Shown: one piece after another, positions 15,798 through 22,086 of the stretch | Numbering within the stretch: position 1 is the first letter of the stretch | Layout of the letters: every line of letters starts with the position of its first letter | Assembly (NCBI GenBank): GCA_964544365.1 | Contig: CAZJCW010000029.1 | Coordinates: forward strand, 1 to 25,401 | DNA: 25,401 bases | Direction: 5' to 3' | Source: Alsobacter sp964544365 | GTDB taxonomy: Bacteria > Pseudomonadota > Alphaproteobacteria > Rhizobiales > Beijerinckiaceae | The notes under the pieces: model-generated | What the model was told of the DNA's origin: nothing | The model's input: the letters and a program-made list of their open reading frames with translations, nothing else | The model's database searches: none | Translations under genes and position numbers: made by a program

Positions 15798-16837
15798 CAC
15801 CCGTCCGCCGCGAGGTCCGTCCAGGAGAGCAGGTCGTCCGGCGCGAGGTCGCGCAGCGCGACGCGCCCGATCACGAGAGCGTCGGCATTCGGCGCCAGTC
15901 CGCGCCCCGGCCGCTTGTAGGTGATGTCGTCCGCCGTGATCCGGTGACCCTTGGCGATGGCGCGTGCCGCCACGATGGACCTGCGGAACTCCGGTGCACG
16001 GGCCTTCTCGGCCTCGCTGACCACGCGACGCGGAATGCCGATGGCCGCGTGGATGCGGTCGCGACCGCGACAGATTGCTGTCATTTCAGGAACATCGGCG
16101 GAAATCTTATGGTCCCACCCGAACATTTCCTTGTCGAGCGTGAAGTGCTTTTCCAAGATCACCGCCCCTCGCGCGAAGGATGCGAGAGCGATTTCCGGTC
16201 CGAGCGTGTGATCGGAGAAGCCGACCGGATAACCGAAGGCCGTCCGGAGCATGTCCATGTTGGCGAGGTTCACGATCTCGTCGGCCGGAGGATACAGCGC
16301 GATGCAGTGCAGCAGCACGATGTCGCGGTTGCCTTCCGCCTCGATCACCCGAACCGCGTGGTCGATCTCCTCGAGCGTCCCGAACCCGGTGGACAGGACC
16401 ACGGGCAGGCCGGTCCGCGCGGCGTGCTTCAGCAGGTAGTCGGACACGAGGTCCATCGACGCGATCTTGATGTAGGGAGCGCCGAAGGCGACGAGATCGT
16501 CGATCTGCGTCGGCGCGAAGGGCGTGGACGAAAAATCGATCCCGGCCTTCCTGCAGTAGTCCGCCAGTTCGCGCATCTCCTCGCGCGTGACCTTGAACTC
16601 CTCCATGATCGTCTCGAGCGTGTGATCGTCGCGCTCGCGATAATCGTCGCCGAGAAACTTGTTCTCCTCGTAGACGACCTTGGCGAAGAGATCCTCGTCC
16701 CATGACTGGAACTTGACGGCGTCGCATCCGATATCGCGGGCCACGTCGATCATCTTGCGCGCCAGGGACATGTCGCCATTGTGGTTGGCGCCGATCTCGG
16801 CGATCACGTAGGGCTTCTGGCCGTCCTTGAACTTCAT
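15797..16837 (-). CDS. neuB: NeuB-family nonulosonic acid synthase (LegI/PseI candidate)
   Basis: A 346-residue synthase condensing phosphoenolpyruvate with a 6-carbon N-acetyl sugar. The TIM-barrel domain starts with YVIAEIGANHNGDMSLA (10-26); the EIGxNHxGD motif and the following CDAVKFQ are diagnostic. VGFSDHTLGPEIAL and ILEKHFTLD are further conserved blocks. The C-terminal part (from about 280) is the SAF antifreeze-like domain, with VAARAIAKGHRITADDI and a KRPGRGLAP turn. It is the only such synthase in the window although two upstream routes (Pse and Leg type) are represented. The acid made cannot be decided by eye. The ATG at 16837 overlaps the acetyltransferase stop (ATGA); the frame is open upstream but with Arg/Gly-rich noise. 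Confidence 0.93.
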   Translation of the reverse strand: MKFKDGQKPYVIAEIGANHNGDMSLARKMIDVARDIGCDAVKFQSWDEDLFAKVVYEENKFLGDDYRERDDHTLETIMEEFKVTREEMRELADYCRKAGIDFSSTPFAPTQIDDLVAFGAPYIKIASMDLVSDYLLKHAARTGLPVVLSTGFGTLEEIDHAVRVIEAEGNRDIVLLHCIALYPPADEIVNLANMDMLRTAFGYPVGFSDHTLGPEIALASFARGAVILEKHFTLDKEMFGWDHKISADVPEMTAICRGRDRIHAAIGIPRRVVSEAEKARAPEFRRSIVAARAIAKGHRITADDITYKRPGRGLAPNADALVIGRVALRDLAPDDLLSWTDLAADG

Positions 16838-17466
16838 GCCTTCATCCTCGCGGAGCCGGCCCCGGGGGAGCCCGAATGCACACTGAGGGCGCGCACGAGC
16901 GCCCCGTTCGCCACGCGGTCGCCGGGTAGGACCACCGCGCCGGCGCCGATCATGACGTCCTCGCCCACCTGCGCGCCGCCGAGGACGATGGCTCCCGGAG
17001 CCACGTGGGAGCCCGCGCCGACCCCGGCGTCGTGCTCGACGACCGCCCGCGAATTGACGATGGCGAAGCGTCCCAGGACGGCGTCCGGCTGCACGACCGC
17101 TCCCGCCAGCACCGTCGCGCCAGGCCCGACGACGGCCGAAGGGCTCACGATGGCCGACGGGTGCACGACGCCGAGAGCGCTCCACCCGCGCAGGGTCAGC
17201 ATGGCGCCCAGCTCGCGGCGCCGCGCCAGCGCGGACGCGGATGTTCCACCCACGGCCAGGACGAAGCGTGCCACCGACGGCAGCGCGGCATCGTCCTCCG
17301 AGGCGAAGTGCCTGATCCCCGGCAAGCGAGCCTCGATCCAGTCCGACCGCCGCGGATCGACATAGATCGTCGGCGCGAGCCCCCGGGCCTGCAGGATGTC
17401 GACGACGGCCTTGGCGTGCCCCCCGGCGCCGACGAGGAGAACGGGCCCCTGGCCGGCGTCGCTCAT
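16834..17466 (-). CDS. NeuD/PglD-type sugar O- or N-acetyltransferase (LegH candidate)
   Basis: A 210-residue protein with an N-terminal nucleotide-sugar-binding Rossmann part (LLVGAGGHAKAVVDIL, 10-25) and a C-terminal left-handed beta-helix of hexapeptide repeats (about 95-185, for example VVGPGATVLAGAVVQPDAVL). The likely catalytic base is H145 in AVVEHDAGVG. The family covers PglD (C4 N-acetylation of the bacillosamine precursor), LegH and NeuD. Since it follows a LegC-type C4 aminotransferase gene with an ATGA overlap, N-acetylation of that 4-amine is the best guess. The N-terminal GxGGHAK loop and overall length agree with PglD. It overlaps neuB at the other end. The exact substrate and its nucleotide (UDP or GDP) cannot be read from sequence. 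Confidence 0.86.
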   Translation of the reverse strand: MSDAGQGPVLLVGAGGHAKAVVDILQARGLAPTIYVDPRRSDWIEARLPGIRHFASEDDAALPSVARFVLAVGGTSASALARRRELGAMLTLRGWSALGVVHPSAIVSPSAVVGPGATVLAGAVVQPDAVLGRFAIVNSRAVVEHDAGVGAGSHVAPGAIVLGGAQVGEDVMIGAGAVVLPGDRVANGALVRALSVHSGSPGAGSARMKA

Positions 17467-18584
17467 GCCGCTTTCCTGCCCTCGAAGCGGGAGAGCACCG
17501 CGATCACGCGCTCCTGATCCTCCTCGCCCAGGGACGACGAGCAGGGCAGGGAGACGACGGTGCCCGACAATCCGGCCGAAACGCCGCGCGTCAGCGTGCC
17601 CGATCCGGCCCAGGGCGACTGTGCCGACAGGGACCGCCAGAAGATCCTCGCGTCGATCCCGGCCAGGTCCATCGCGGCGACGAGATCGCGCGACGCGGCC
17701 TCGGACGGGGTTCTGACCGAGTAGAGCCAGGCGCTGGACTGCGAATGGGCCGGCCGGGGCATCGGCACGAGGTCGTTCCGGCCGGCAAGAGCCGCATCGT
17801 AGCGACCGGCGATCGCGACCTTCGCCGCCACCATGTCGGCAAGGCGCTCCATCTGGGCCAGGCCGACGGCGGCGTTGATGTTGGTCATGCGGTAGTTGTA
17901 GCCGACGGCGTCATGGACATAGTCGGCGGTCGGCCGCGCCTGCGTCGAGATGTGCCGGACGTGGCGCGCGACGGCGTCGTCATCGGTCACGAGCATGCCG
18001 CCGCCACCCGCCGTGACCGTCTTGTTTCCGTTGAAGGAAAACGTCGACACGAGCCCGAAGGCGCCGCAGGGCCGGCCGTCGTGGCGCGCCCCGATCGCGC
18101 CGGCGGCGTCCTCGATCAGTGCAGCGCCGGCAGCCTCGCAGACCGCCGCGAGGCGGCCCAGGCTGGCCGCATGGCCGAGCGGATCGACCGCGATGACGGC
18201 CTTTACCGTCGGATCGCGGCGCAGGACCTCGTCCGTGAGGTCCGGGTCCAGTCCCCAATCCTCGTCCGTCACGTCGACGAAGACGGGCACGGCGCCCGCA
18301 TGGCAGACCGCGTTCACCGACGCGGCGAAGGTCCAGTCCGGCACGATCACACGGTCGCCGGGCCTGACCCCGGCGCCGACCAGAGCCATGTGCAGCGCGG
18401 CGGTGCCGTTGACGAGCGCCACGGCATGCCGGCGGCCGGTCAACTCGCGCAGGGCGCCTTCGAAGGCGGTGACCTCGGGGCCGGCGGAGGACACCCAGTT
18501 GTCGCGGACACAGCGCAACAACAGCTCGGCCTCACGGCCGCGCAGGTCGGGGACGGCGAGGGGGATGCGGGGGAGGGCGGTCAT
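17463..18584 (-). CDS. legC: LegC-type aminotransferase (4-keto-6-deoxy sugar)
   Basis: First gene of the leftward operon. It encodes a 373-residue DegT-family aminotransferase whose opening (IPLAVPDLRGREAE, NWVSSAGPEV, ALVNGTAALHMAL, RVIVPDWTFAASVNAV) matches the LegC/NHT branch used for legionaminic acid and bacillosamine. The PLP lysine is K188 in FSFNGNKTVTAGGGG and D159 is in IEDAAGAIG. It should aminate C4 of the 4-keto sugar formed by a LegB-type dehydratase; such a gene lies on the other side of the divergent promoter at 19825-20832. The start is the ATG at 18584; the open frame above it to 18722 covers the leader and looks non-coding. The stop overlaps the acetyltransferase gene. Confidence 0.9.
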   Translation of the reverse strand: MTALPRIPLAVPDLRGREAELLLRCVRDNWVSSAGPEVTAFEGALRELTGRRHAVALVNGTAALHMALVGAGVRPGDRVIVPDWTFAASVNAVCHAGAVPVFVDVTDEDWGLDPDLTDEVLRRDPTVKAVIAVDPLGHAASLGRLAAVCEAAGAALIEDAAGAIGARHDGRPCGAFGLVSTFSFNGNKTVTAGGGGMLVTDDDAVARHVRHISTQARPTADYVHDAVGYNYRMTNINAAVGLAQMERLADMVAAKVAIAGRYDAALAGRNDLVPMPRPAHSQSSAWLYSVRTPSEAASRDLVAAMDLAGIDARIFWRSLSAQSPWAGSGTLTRGVSAGLSGTVVSLPCSSSLGEEDQERVIAVLSRFEGRKAA

Positions 18585-18607
18585 GGCGCGCTGGACGGCC
18601 GGCCGAC

Positions 18608-18617
18608 GGCTACCGCA
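18608..18617 (-). promoter_or_regulatory. ops-like element in the operon leader (candidate)
   Basis: On the leftward (transcribed) strand the leader reads TGCGGTAGCC about 24-33 nt before the legC ATG. Its core GCGGTAGC is identical to eight bases of the E. coli ops element GGCGGTAGCGTG, which recruits RfaH to paused polymerase. A NusG/RfaH-type gene lies at 21583-22086. An upstream hairpin candidate, GTGC-TTGG-GCAC, lies some 15 nt earlier. An eight-base match in GC-rich DNA can be chance, and no ops consensus is known to me for this group. Confidence 0.3.
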
Positions 18618-18692
18618 GGACGGGTGCCCAAGCACGCCCGCCCCCAGGTTTCTTCGCAACGGTTGACAGACCGCGTCATCTTGCAACTGAGA

Positions 18693-18722
18693 GCGGTACG
18701 CCCGCTGCAGCGCGCCGGTCAA
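18693..18722 (-). promoter_or_regulatory. Probable promoter of the 19-gene leftward operon
   Basis: On the minus strand TTGACC (18722-18717) begins 6 nt after the 17-bp palindrome, and after a 17-18 nt spacer come GTACCG/TACCGC, a weak -10. A weak -10 next to a binding site just upstream of the -35 fits an activator-dependent promoter. The leader would be about 100 nt long. No transcript data are available; the -10 is the doubtful part. Confidence 0.4.
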
Positions 18723-18728
18723 GCGAAA

Positions 18729-18745
18729 TGTTCACGGCGTGAACA
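18729..18745. promoter_or_regulatory. 17-bp perfect palindrome, candidate shared operator
   Basis: TGTTCACGGCGTGAACA reads as two 8-base arms (TGTTCACG / CGTGAACA) around one central base. It lies between the divergent legC operon and the aldo/keto reductase gene. Outward-facing TTGAC boxes sit 6 nt (left) and 7 nt (right) away. A closely similar repeat, GTTCAT-AGC-ATGAAC, lies at 22770-22784 upstream of the winged-helix regulator gene. The most economical reading is a dimer-binding site for that regulator serving both operons; this is inference from sequence similarity and position. Confidence 0.7.
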
Positions 18746-18752
18746 CCGGGCG

Positions 18753-18781
18753 TTGACGGGCCGGGAAAGCCGTGCGACTCG
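18753..18781 (+). promoter_or_regulatory. Possible rightward promoter for the aldo/keto reductase-legB pair
   Basis: TTGACG (18753-18758) begins 7 nt after the palindrome and mirrors the leftward -35 box. A 17-nt spacer ends at 18775, but the next bases (GACTCG) are a poor -10. Transcription from here would start almost at the ATG at 18788, giving a very short or absent leader, and no ribosome site is seen there. The symmetry is the main support. Confidence 0.3.
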
Positions 18782-18787
18782 AATGGG

Positions 18788-19696
18788 ATGACCGCGCCCG
18801 TCGCCTCCGTCCCGGAACCATCCCTGATTCTCGGCACCGTCCAGCTGGGGATGGCCTATGGCGTGGCGAATCGCACCGGCCGGCCGGACATCGCGGCGGC
18901 GCACCGGATCCTCGACCATGCCGCCGCACGCGGCGTCGCCGCCCTCGACACGGCGAGGGCGTATGGCGACTCGGAATCCGTGATCGGCGCATGGCTTGCG
19001 ACCACGGAAAAGCCGCTTCCCGTGATCACCAAGCTCGCGCCCCTGACCCGGGTGGCCGAGCCGGACAAGCCGGAGGCGGCCCGTCGTTCGCTCGCGGTGT
19101 CGCGGGAAGCGCTGGGTCTTCGCCGCCTCGGACTGGTCCTGGCGCATCGCGAGGACGATGTCCTGTCGCCAGGGGTCCGCGACGTGCTCGAGGAAGCGTT
19201 GTCGGCGGGGCAGATCGGGGCCTGGGGCGTCTCGGCGACCCGTCCCGAGGCGTTGGCCCGCGTGCTGGATGCCATCCATGTCGCCGCGGTCCAGCTTCCC
19301 GCCAGCATCGCCGACCGGCGTTACCGTCCATTGGCGGAGGCTGCGCGCCGTGCGGGTGCCGTGGTCTATGCGCGGTCGCTGTTCCTCCAGGGCGCACTTC
19401 TGATGCCCGAGGCCGACCTGCCGGACCATCTGCGGGCGCTGGCGCCTGGGCTGGCGAGCCTTGATGAACTCGCCCGCCGGCTTGATCGACCCCGCTCGGA
19501 TATCGCCCTTGCCGCGATGCGCGCCGCTCCCTTCGTCGATGCCTTCGTCGTCGGCGTCGACACGCTCCGGCAACTTGACGCCCATCTCGACGCCCTCTCC
19601 CGCCCGGCGCTCCCGCGCAAGGACGCCGAGGCGCTGGCGGAGAAGTTCTCCGGGCTGCCCGACGAGATCCTTGATCCGGGGCTTTGGCCCCGCTAG
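18788..19696 (+). CDS. Aldo/keto reductase
   Basis: A 302-residue NADPH-dependent reductase fold. The catalytic tetrad is complete: D54 and Y59 in ALDTARAYGDSE, K82 in VITKLAP, and H120 in LVLAHRED. The start SLILGTVQLGMAYGVAN (12-28) is the usual strand and turn of the short aldo/keto reductases common in nonulosonic acid and O-antigen loci. The C-terminus has the cofactor-site sequence FVVGVDTLRQLDAHLDAL. It presumably reduces a carbonyl of a sugar intermediate or the oxidised product of the neighbouring oxidoreductase, but the substrate is not deducible. It is the first of two rightward genes divergent from the long operon, with a shared palindrome 43 nt upstream. The next gene, legB, follows after 128 nt, so it may have its own start signals. 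Confidence 0.87.
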   Translation: MTAPVASVPEPSLILGTVQLGMAYGVANRTGRPDIAAAHRILDHAAARGVAALDTARAYGDSESVIGAWLATTEKPLPVITKLAPLTRVAEPDKPEAARRSLAVSREALGLRRLGLVLAHREDDVLSPGVRDVLEEALSAGQIGAWGVSATRPEALARVLDAIHVAAVQLPASIADRRYRPLAEAARRAGAVVYARSLFLQGALLMPEADLPDHLRALAPGLASLDELARRLDRPRSDIALAAMRAAPFVDAFVVGVDTLRQLDAHLDALSRPALPRKDAEALAEKFSGLPDEILDPGLWPR

Positions 19697-19758
19697 AGCA
19701 TCCTCGTGTCGCAAAGCCGCCGGCCGGCGGGAAAGACGTTGCGAAAACATGATCCTAG
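19694..19758. repeat. Degenerate intergenic palindromic repeat (hairpin)
   Basis: A segment starting with the reductase stop codon reads TAGAGCATCC... and ends ...ATGATCCTA. The two flanks are imperfect inverted copies (left TAG-AGCAT, TCGCAAAG; right, reversed, TAGGATCAT, TCGCAACG), and a perfect 14-bp CCGCCGGCCGGCGG (19717-19730) lies inside. This looks like a worn member of the TAGAGCAT-type intergenic repeats common in Rhizobiales. It may fold in RNA and could attenuate or terminate, but there is no T-run after it. Confidence 0.4.
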
Positions 19759-19812
19759 GGCGCTCGGCCTGACGCGGCAGGGTCGTGTTCGGCTCAGTCG
19801 CGCAACGGAAGC

Positions 19813-19827
19813 GGAGGTCGTCTTTTG
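19813..19827 (+). promoter_or_regulatory. Strong Shine-Dalgarno site deciding a TTG start for legB
   Basis: GGAGG at 19813-19817 lies 7 nt before a TTG at 19825. The frame from that TTG gives SYKGLSVAVTGADGFIG, with the NAD loop at the usual distance from the N-terminus. No ATG or GTG in frame lies nearer the ribosome site. A TTG start with a near-perfect ribosome site may keep LegB output moderate. Confidence 0.75.
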
Positions 19828-20832
19828 AGCTACAAGGGTCTCTCCGTTGCCGTCACCGGGGCCGATGGCTTCATCGGTTCGCATGTGGTGGAGGAACTGG
19901 TCGCGGCCGGCGCGAAGGTTCGCGCGCTCGCGGTCTACTCCTCGTTCGATGGCCTTGGCTGGCTCGACGACCTGGCACCGGCGATCCGGTCGCAGGTGGA
20001 GGTCGTCCGCGGCGACGTGCGCGACGGCGGCTTCGTCATGGAGTTCCTGCGCGGGCAGGACATCTGCTTCCACCTCGCCGCCCTGATCGCCATTCCCTAC
20101 AGCTACGCCGCGCCGCGCTCCTACGTGGACACCAACGTCACCGGCACGCTGAACGTGCTCGAGGCCGCCCGCGCGCACGGGCTGCGCCGCATCGTGCACA
20201 CCTCGACGAGCGAGGTCTACGGCACGGCCCGGCACGAGCCGATGGACGAAACCCACCCGCTCCAGGGCCAGTCGCCCTATTCGGCGACGAAGATCGCGGC
20301 CGACATGCTGGCCGAGGCCTATGCGCGCTCCTTCGACGTCCCCGTGGTGACGCTGCGCCCGTTCAACACCTTCGGCCCTCGCCAGAGCGAGCGCGCGGTG
20401 ATCCCGACGGTGATCCGCCAGGCGCTGGATCCCGACTGCGCGGAGATCCGGGTCGGCGACCTTGCCCCGCGGCGCGATTTCACCTTCGTGGTCGACACCG
20501 CCCGCGCCTTCCTCGCCATCGGCACGGCCGAGGGGATCGCATATGGAACGGCCTACAATGGGGGAACCGGGCGGTCCGTGACCATCGGCGACACCGTCGA
20601 AGCCATCCGCGCGGTGTGCGGCACGAACAAGCCCGTCGTCAGCGAGGCAGCCCGACTGAGGCCGGACAAGTCGGAGGTCAAGGCCCTGATCGCCGACCAC
20701 GGCCGGCTCACCGGCGCGACCGGCTGGACGCCGCGCGTCTCCCTCGAGGAGGGTCTGGCAGCGTCCGTCGACTGGTGGCGCCGTCGCGTCGCCGCCGGCC
20801 AGTTGCGCGGCGGGGCGGACTACATGACCTGA
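19825..20832 (+). CDS. legB: LegB-type NAD-dependent 4,6-dehydratase
   Basis: A 335-residue extended short-chain dehydrogenase. The NAD loop is TGADGFIGSH (11-20). HLAALIAIPYSYAAPRSY (83-100), HTSTSEVYGTA (125-135) with the Thr-Ser-Glu active-site group, the Tyr152-x3-Lys156 pair in SPYSATK, and RPFNTFGPRQSERAVIPT (178-195) all match LegB. In Campylobacter LegB dehydrates GDP-GlcNAc, and other homologues use UDP-GlcNAc. It should supply the 4-keto sugar for LegC, whose gene starts the divergent operon. The PtmE-like nucleotidyltransferase at 6044-7111 raises the possibility of a GDP-linked route. The TTG start is supported by a strong ribosome site. The next gene downstream is convergent, 30 nt away. 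Confidence 0.91.
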   Translation: MSYKGLSVAVTGADGFIGSHVVEELVAAGAKVRALAVYSSFDGLGWLDDLAPAIRSQVEVVRGDVRDGGFVMEFLRGQDICFHLAALIAIPYSYAAPRSYVDTNVTGTLNVLEAARAHGLRRIVHTSTSEVYGTARHEPMDETHPLQGQSPYSATKIAADMLAEAYARSFDVPVVTLRPFNTFGPRQSERAVIPTVIRQALDPDCAEIRVGDLAPRRDFTFVVDTARAFLAIGTAEGIAYGTAYNGGTGRSVTIGDTVEAIRAVCGTNKPVVSEAARLRPDKSEVKALIADHGRLTGATGWTPRVSLEEGLAASVDWWRRRVAAGQLRGGADYMT

Positions 20833-20862
20833 CGCGGGTCGCGCAGCACGACGAAGGCCCCC

Positions 20863-21555
20863 TCAGAGCGGCAGGGCGTAGCCGTGCGACACCGCGTGCC
20901 TGGCTTCCTTCAGCCAGTTGCGACGGGCGAAATAGCGCCAGTAGCCCGGTTCGCGTCGATTTTGGCCGGCGTCCTCCGCGCTCCACAGCGTCGTCGAGAA
21001 CGACACCTGCCGCCCCTTGATCTTGTGGCGGCCGGAAAGGCTCTCCGCCCAGTTCTGCGTGCGATACCCGACATTGACGTAGTGCCGGCAGAAGCGAGGC
21101 AGGGCATCGTGCCAGATGATGGGCCCGTGGGATGACACGATCACGTCGAAGACGCGCCCGCTCCGCTCGAGATAGGCGAGCCAGTCCTCTTCCACGAACG
21201 TGATCTCGGGAAAGACGTGCCGTCCCACGGCAGCCCGGCTCGGGCCGATGTCGAGAGCCACCACCTCCTGCGCGTAGCTCGTCATGAGCCATGCGGACAG
21301 CCCGTGCGCGCAGCCGATTTCAAGGACGCTCTGCGGACGCAGCTTCGCCAGAACGTCGTAGACGGCCTCGTACCGGCCGACGACGTAGGACATGGCCGCG
21401 TGCGGCTCGTAGAGCGGGTTCATGTGGAAGAAGAAGTCGCGGTCGAACGTCAGCGCGAGACCGTCGGCACGCCGGATGATCTCCGCCTCCCAGGCCGCCC
21501 TCGCGTTCCGGGCGCGGTAGAAGCGGTCGATCAGGGTCTCGTCTGCAGCAGGCAT
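20863..21555 (-). CDS. Class I SAM-dependent methyltransferase
   Basis: A 230-residue protein. VLEIGCAHGLSAWLM (77-91) is the SAM-binding motif I, and VVALDIGPSRA (about 97-107) carries the acidic residue of motif II. FDVIVSSHGPIIWH is the expected motif IV strand. The N-terminal 60 residues (RFYRARNARAAWEAEII, FFFHMNPLYEPHAAM) are probably a substrate cap. The substrate might be a sugar hydroxyl or carboxyl, but nothing in the sequence fixes it. The gene lies 27 nt downstream of the NusG/RfaH-like gene and is probably in the same leftward unit. It converges with legB, whose stop is 30 nt away. The ATG at 21555 is the first in frame. Confidence 0.82.
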   Translation of the reverse strand: MPAADETLIDRFYRARNARAAWEAEIIRRADGLALTFDRDFFFHMNPLYEPHAAMSYVVGRYEAVYDVLAKLRPQSVLEIGCAHGLSAWLMTSYAQEVVALDIGPSRAAVGRHVFPEITFVEEDWLAYLERSGRVFDVIVSSHGPIIWHDALPRFCRHYVNVGYRTQNWAESLSGRHKIKGRQVSFSTTLWSAEDAGQNRREPGYWRYFARRNWLKEARHAVSHGYALPL

Positions 21556-21582
21556 GGGATCGTTCTTTCGGGACGCGCGACG

Positions 21583-22086
21583 TCAGCGCGCCGGGGCGAT
21601 ATGGGTGACGGGCAGGACGACCTCGATGGTCCGGCCGAGCAGCGAGAGCAAGGCGACCACCCGTTCGTCGTCCTTCATGGCCGTAAAGATCGCGGTCCGC
21701 TGGGCGAACGCGCCGTCCTCGATCCGCACCAGGTCGCCGGACTTCGGCTCGAACTGCCGCGCCAGGACCACGTGCCCGGCGGCATCCTCGCGACCGCGGA
21801 TCTCGGCCACGACCCCGTCGTCGATCCACGCGGGCTCCGAGCCGCTGCGGACCAGGTCGACCACGCCGCGCGTCGAGCGAATGGCGCGCCACGCCGGCTC
21901 GGCCGGATCGAAGGCAACGAAGAGGTAGCGGGGAAAAAGCGGGGAGGGAATGTGCTCCACCCGGCCCGCGTGGCTGCGCCGCTTCTGGAAACGCGGGCAA
22001 TAGACGTCGAAAGCCTGCCGGGCGAGATGCTCGGCGGCGACCCCTTCCATGCGCGGCTGCGTATGGACGACGAACCACCGCTTCAC
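21583..22086 (-). CDS. Specialised NusG paralogue (RfaH-like antiterminator)
   Basis: A 167-residue protein. The NGN domain (about 4-100) has WFVVHTQPRMEGVAAEHLAR and PSPLFPRYLFVAFDP, the hallmark strand of NusG and RfaH. A KOW-like C-terminal part (about 113-165) has GDLVRIEDGAFAQRTAIF. Its place in a glycan locus and its overlap (GTGA) with a winged-helix regulator gene mark it as a specialised paralogue rather than the housekeeping NusG, which normally sits with ribosomal protein genes. Such proteins ride on RNA polymerase and suppress pausing and termination in long surface-polysaccharide operons. The nearby 19-gene operon, with an ops-like leader motif, is the obvious candidate target; that link is inference. 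The start is GTG at 22086. Confidence 0.87.
   Translation of the reverse strand: MKRWFVVHTQPRMEGVAAEHLARQAFDVYCPRFQKRRSHAGRVEHIPSPLFPRYLFVAFDPAEPAWRAIRSTRGVVDLVRSGSEPAWIDDGVVAEIRGREDAAGHVVLARQFEPKSGDLVRIEDGAFAQRTAIFTAMKDDERVVALLSLLGRTIEVVLPVTHIAPAR

Noticed and set aside
18663..18668. TTGACA on the plus strand in the divergent region as a -35 box.
   Set aside because: It lies within the leader of the leftward operon, has no -10 partner, and is upstream of the palindrome rather than beside it.
19717..19730. CCGCCGGCCGGCGG as a rho-independent terminator after the reductase gene.
   Set aside because: The stem is short and no run of T follows on either strand; it is better explained as the core of the degenerate palindromic repeat.
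18719..19750. A 343-codon minus-strand open frame covering the aldo/keto reductase.
   Set aside because: The plus strand has the full Asp-Tyr-Lys-His reductase tetrad; the antisense product shows no fold or motif.
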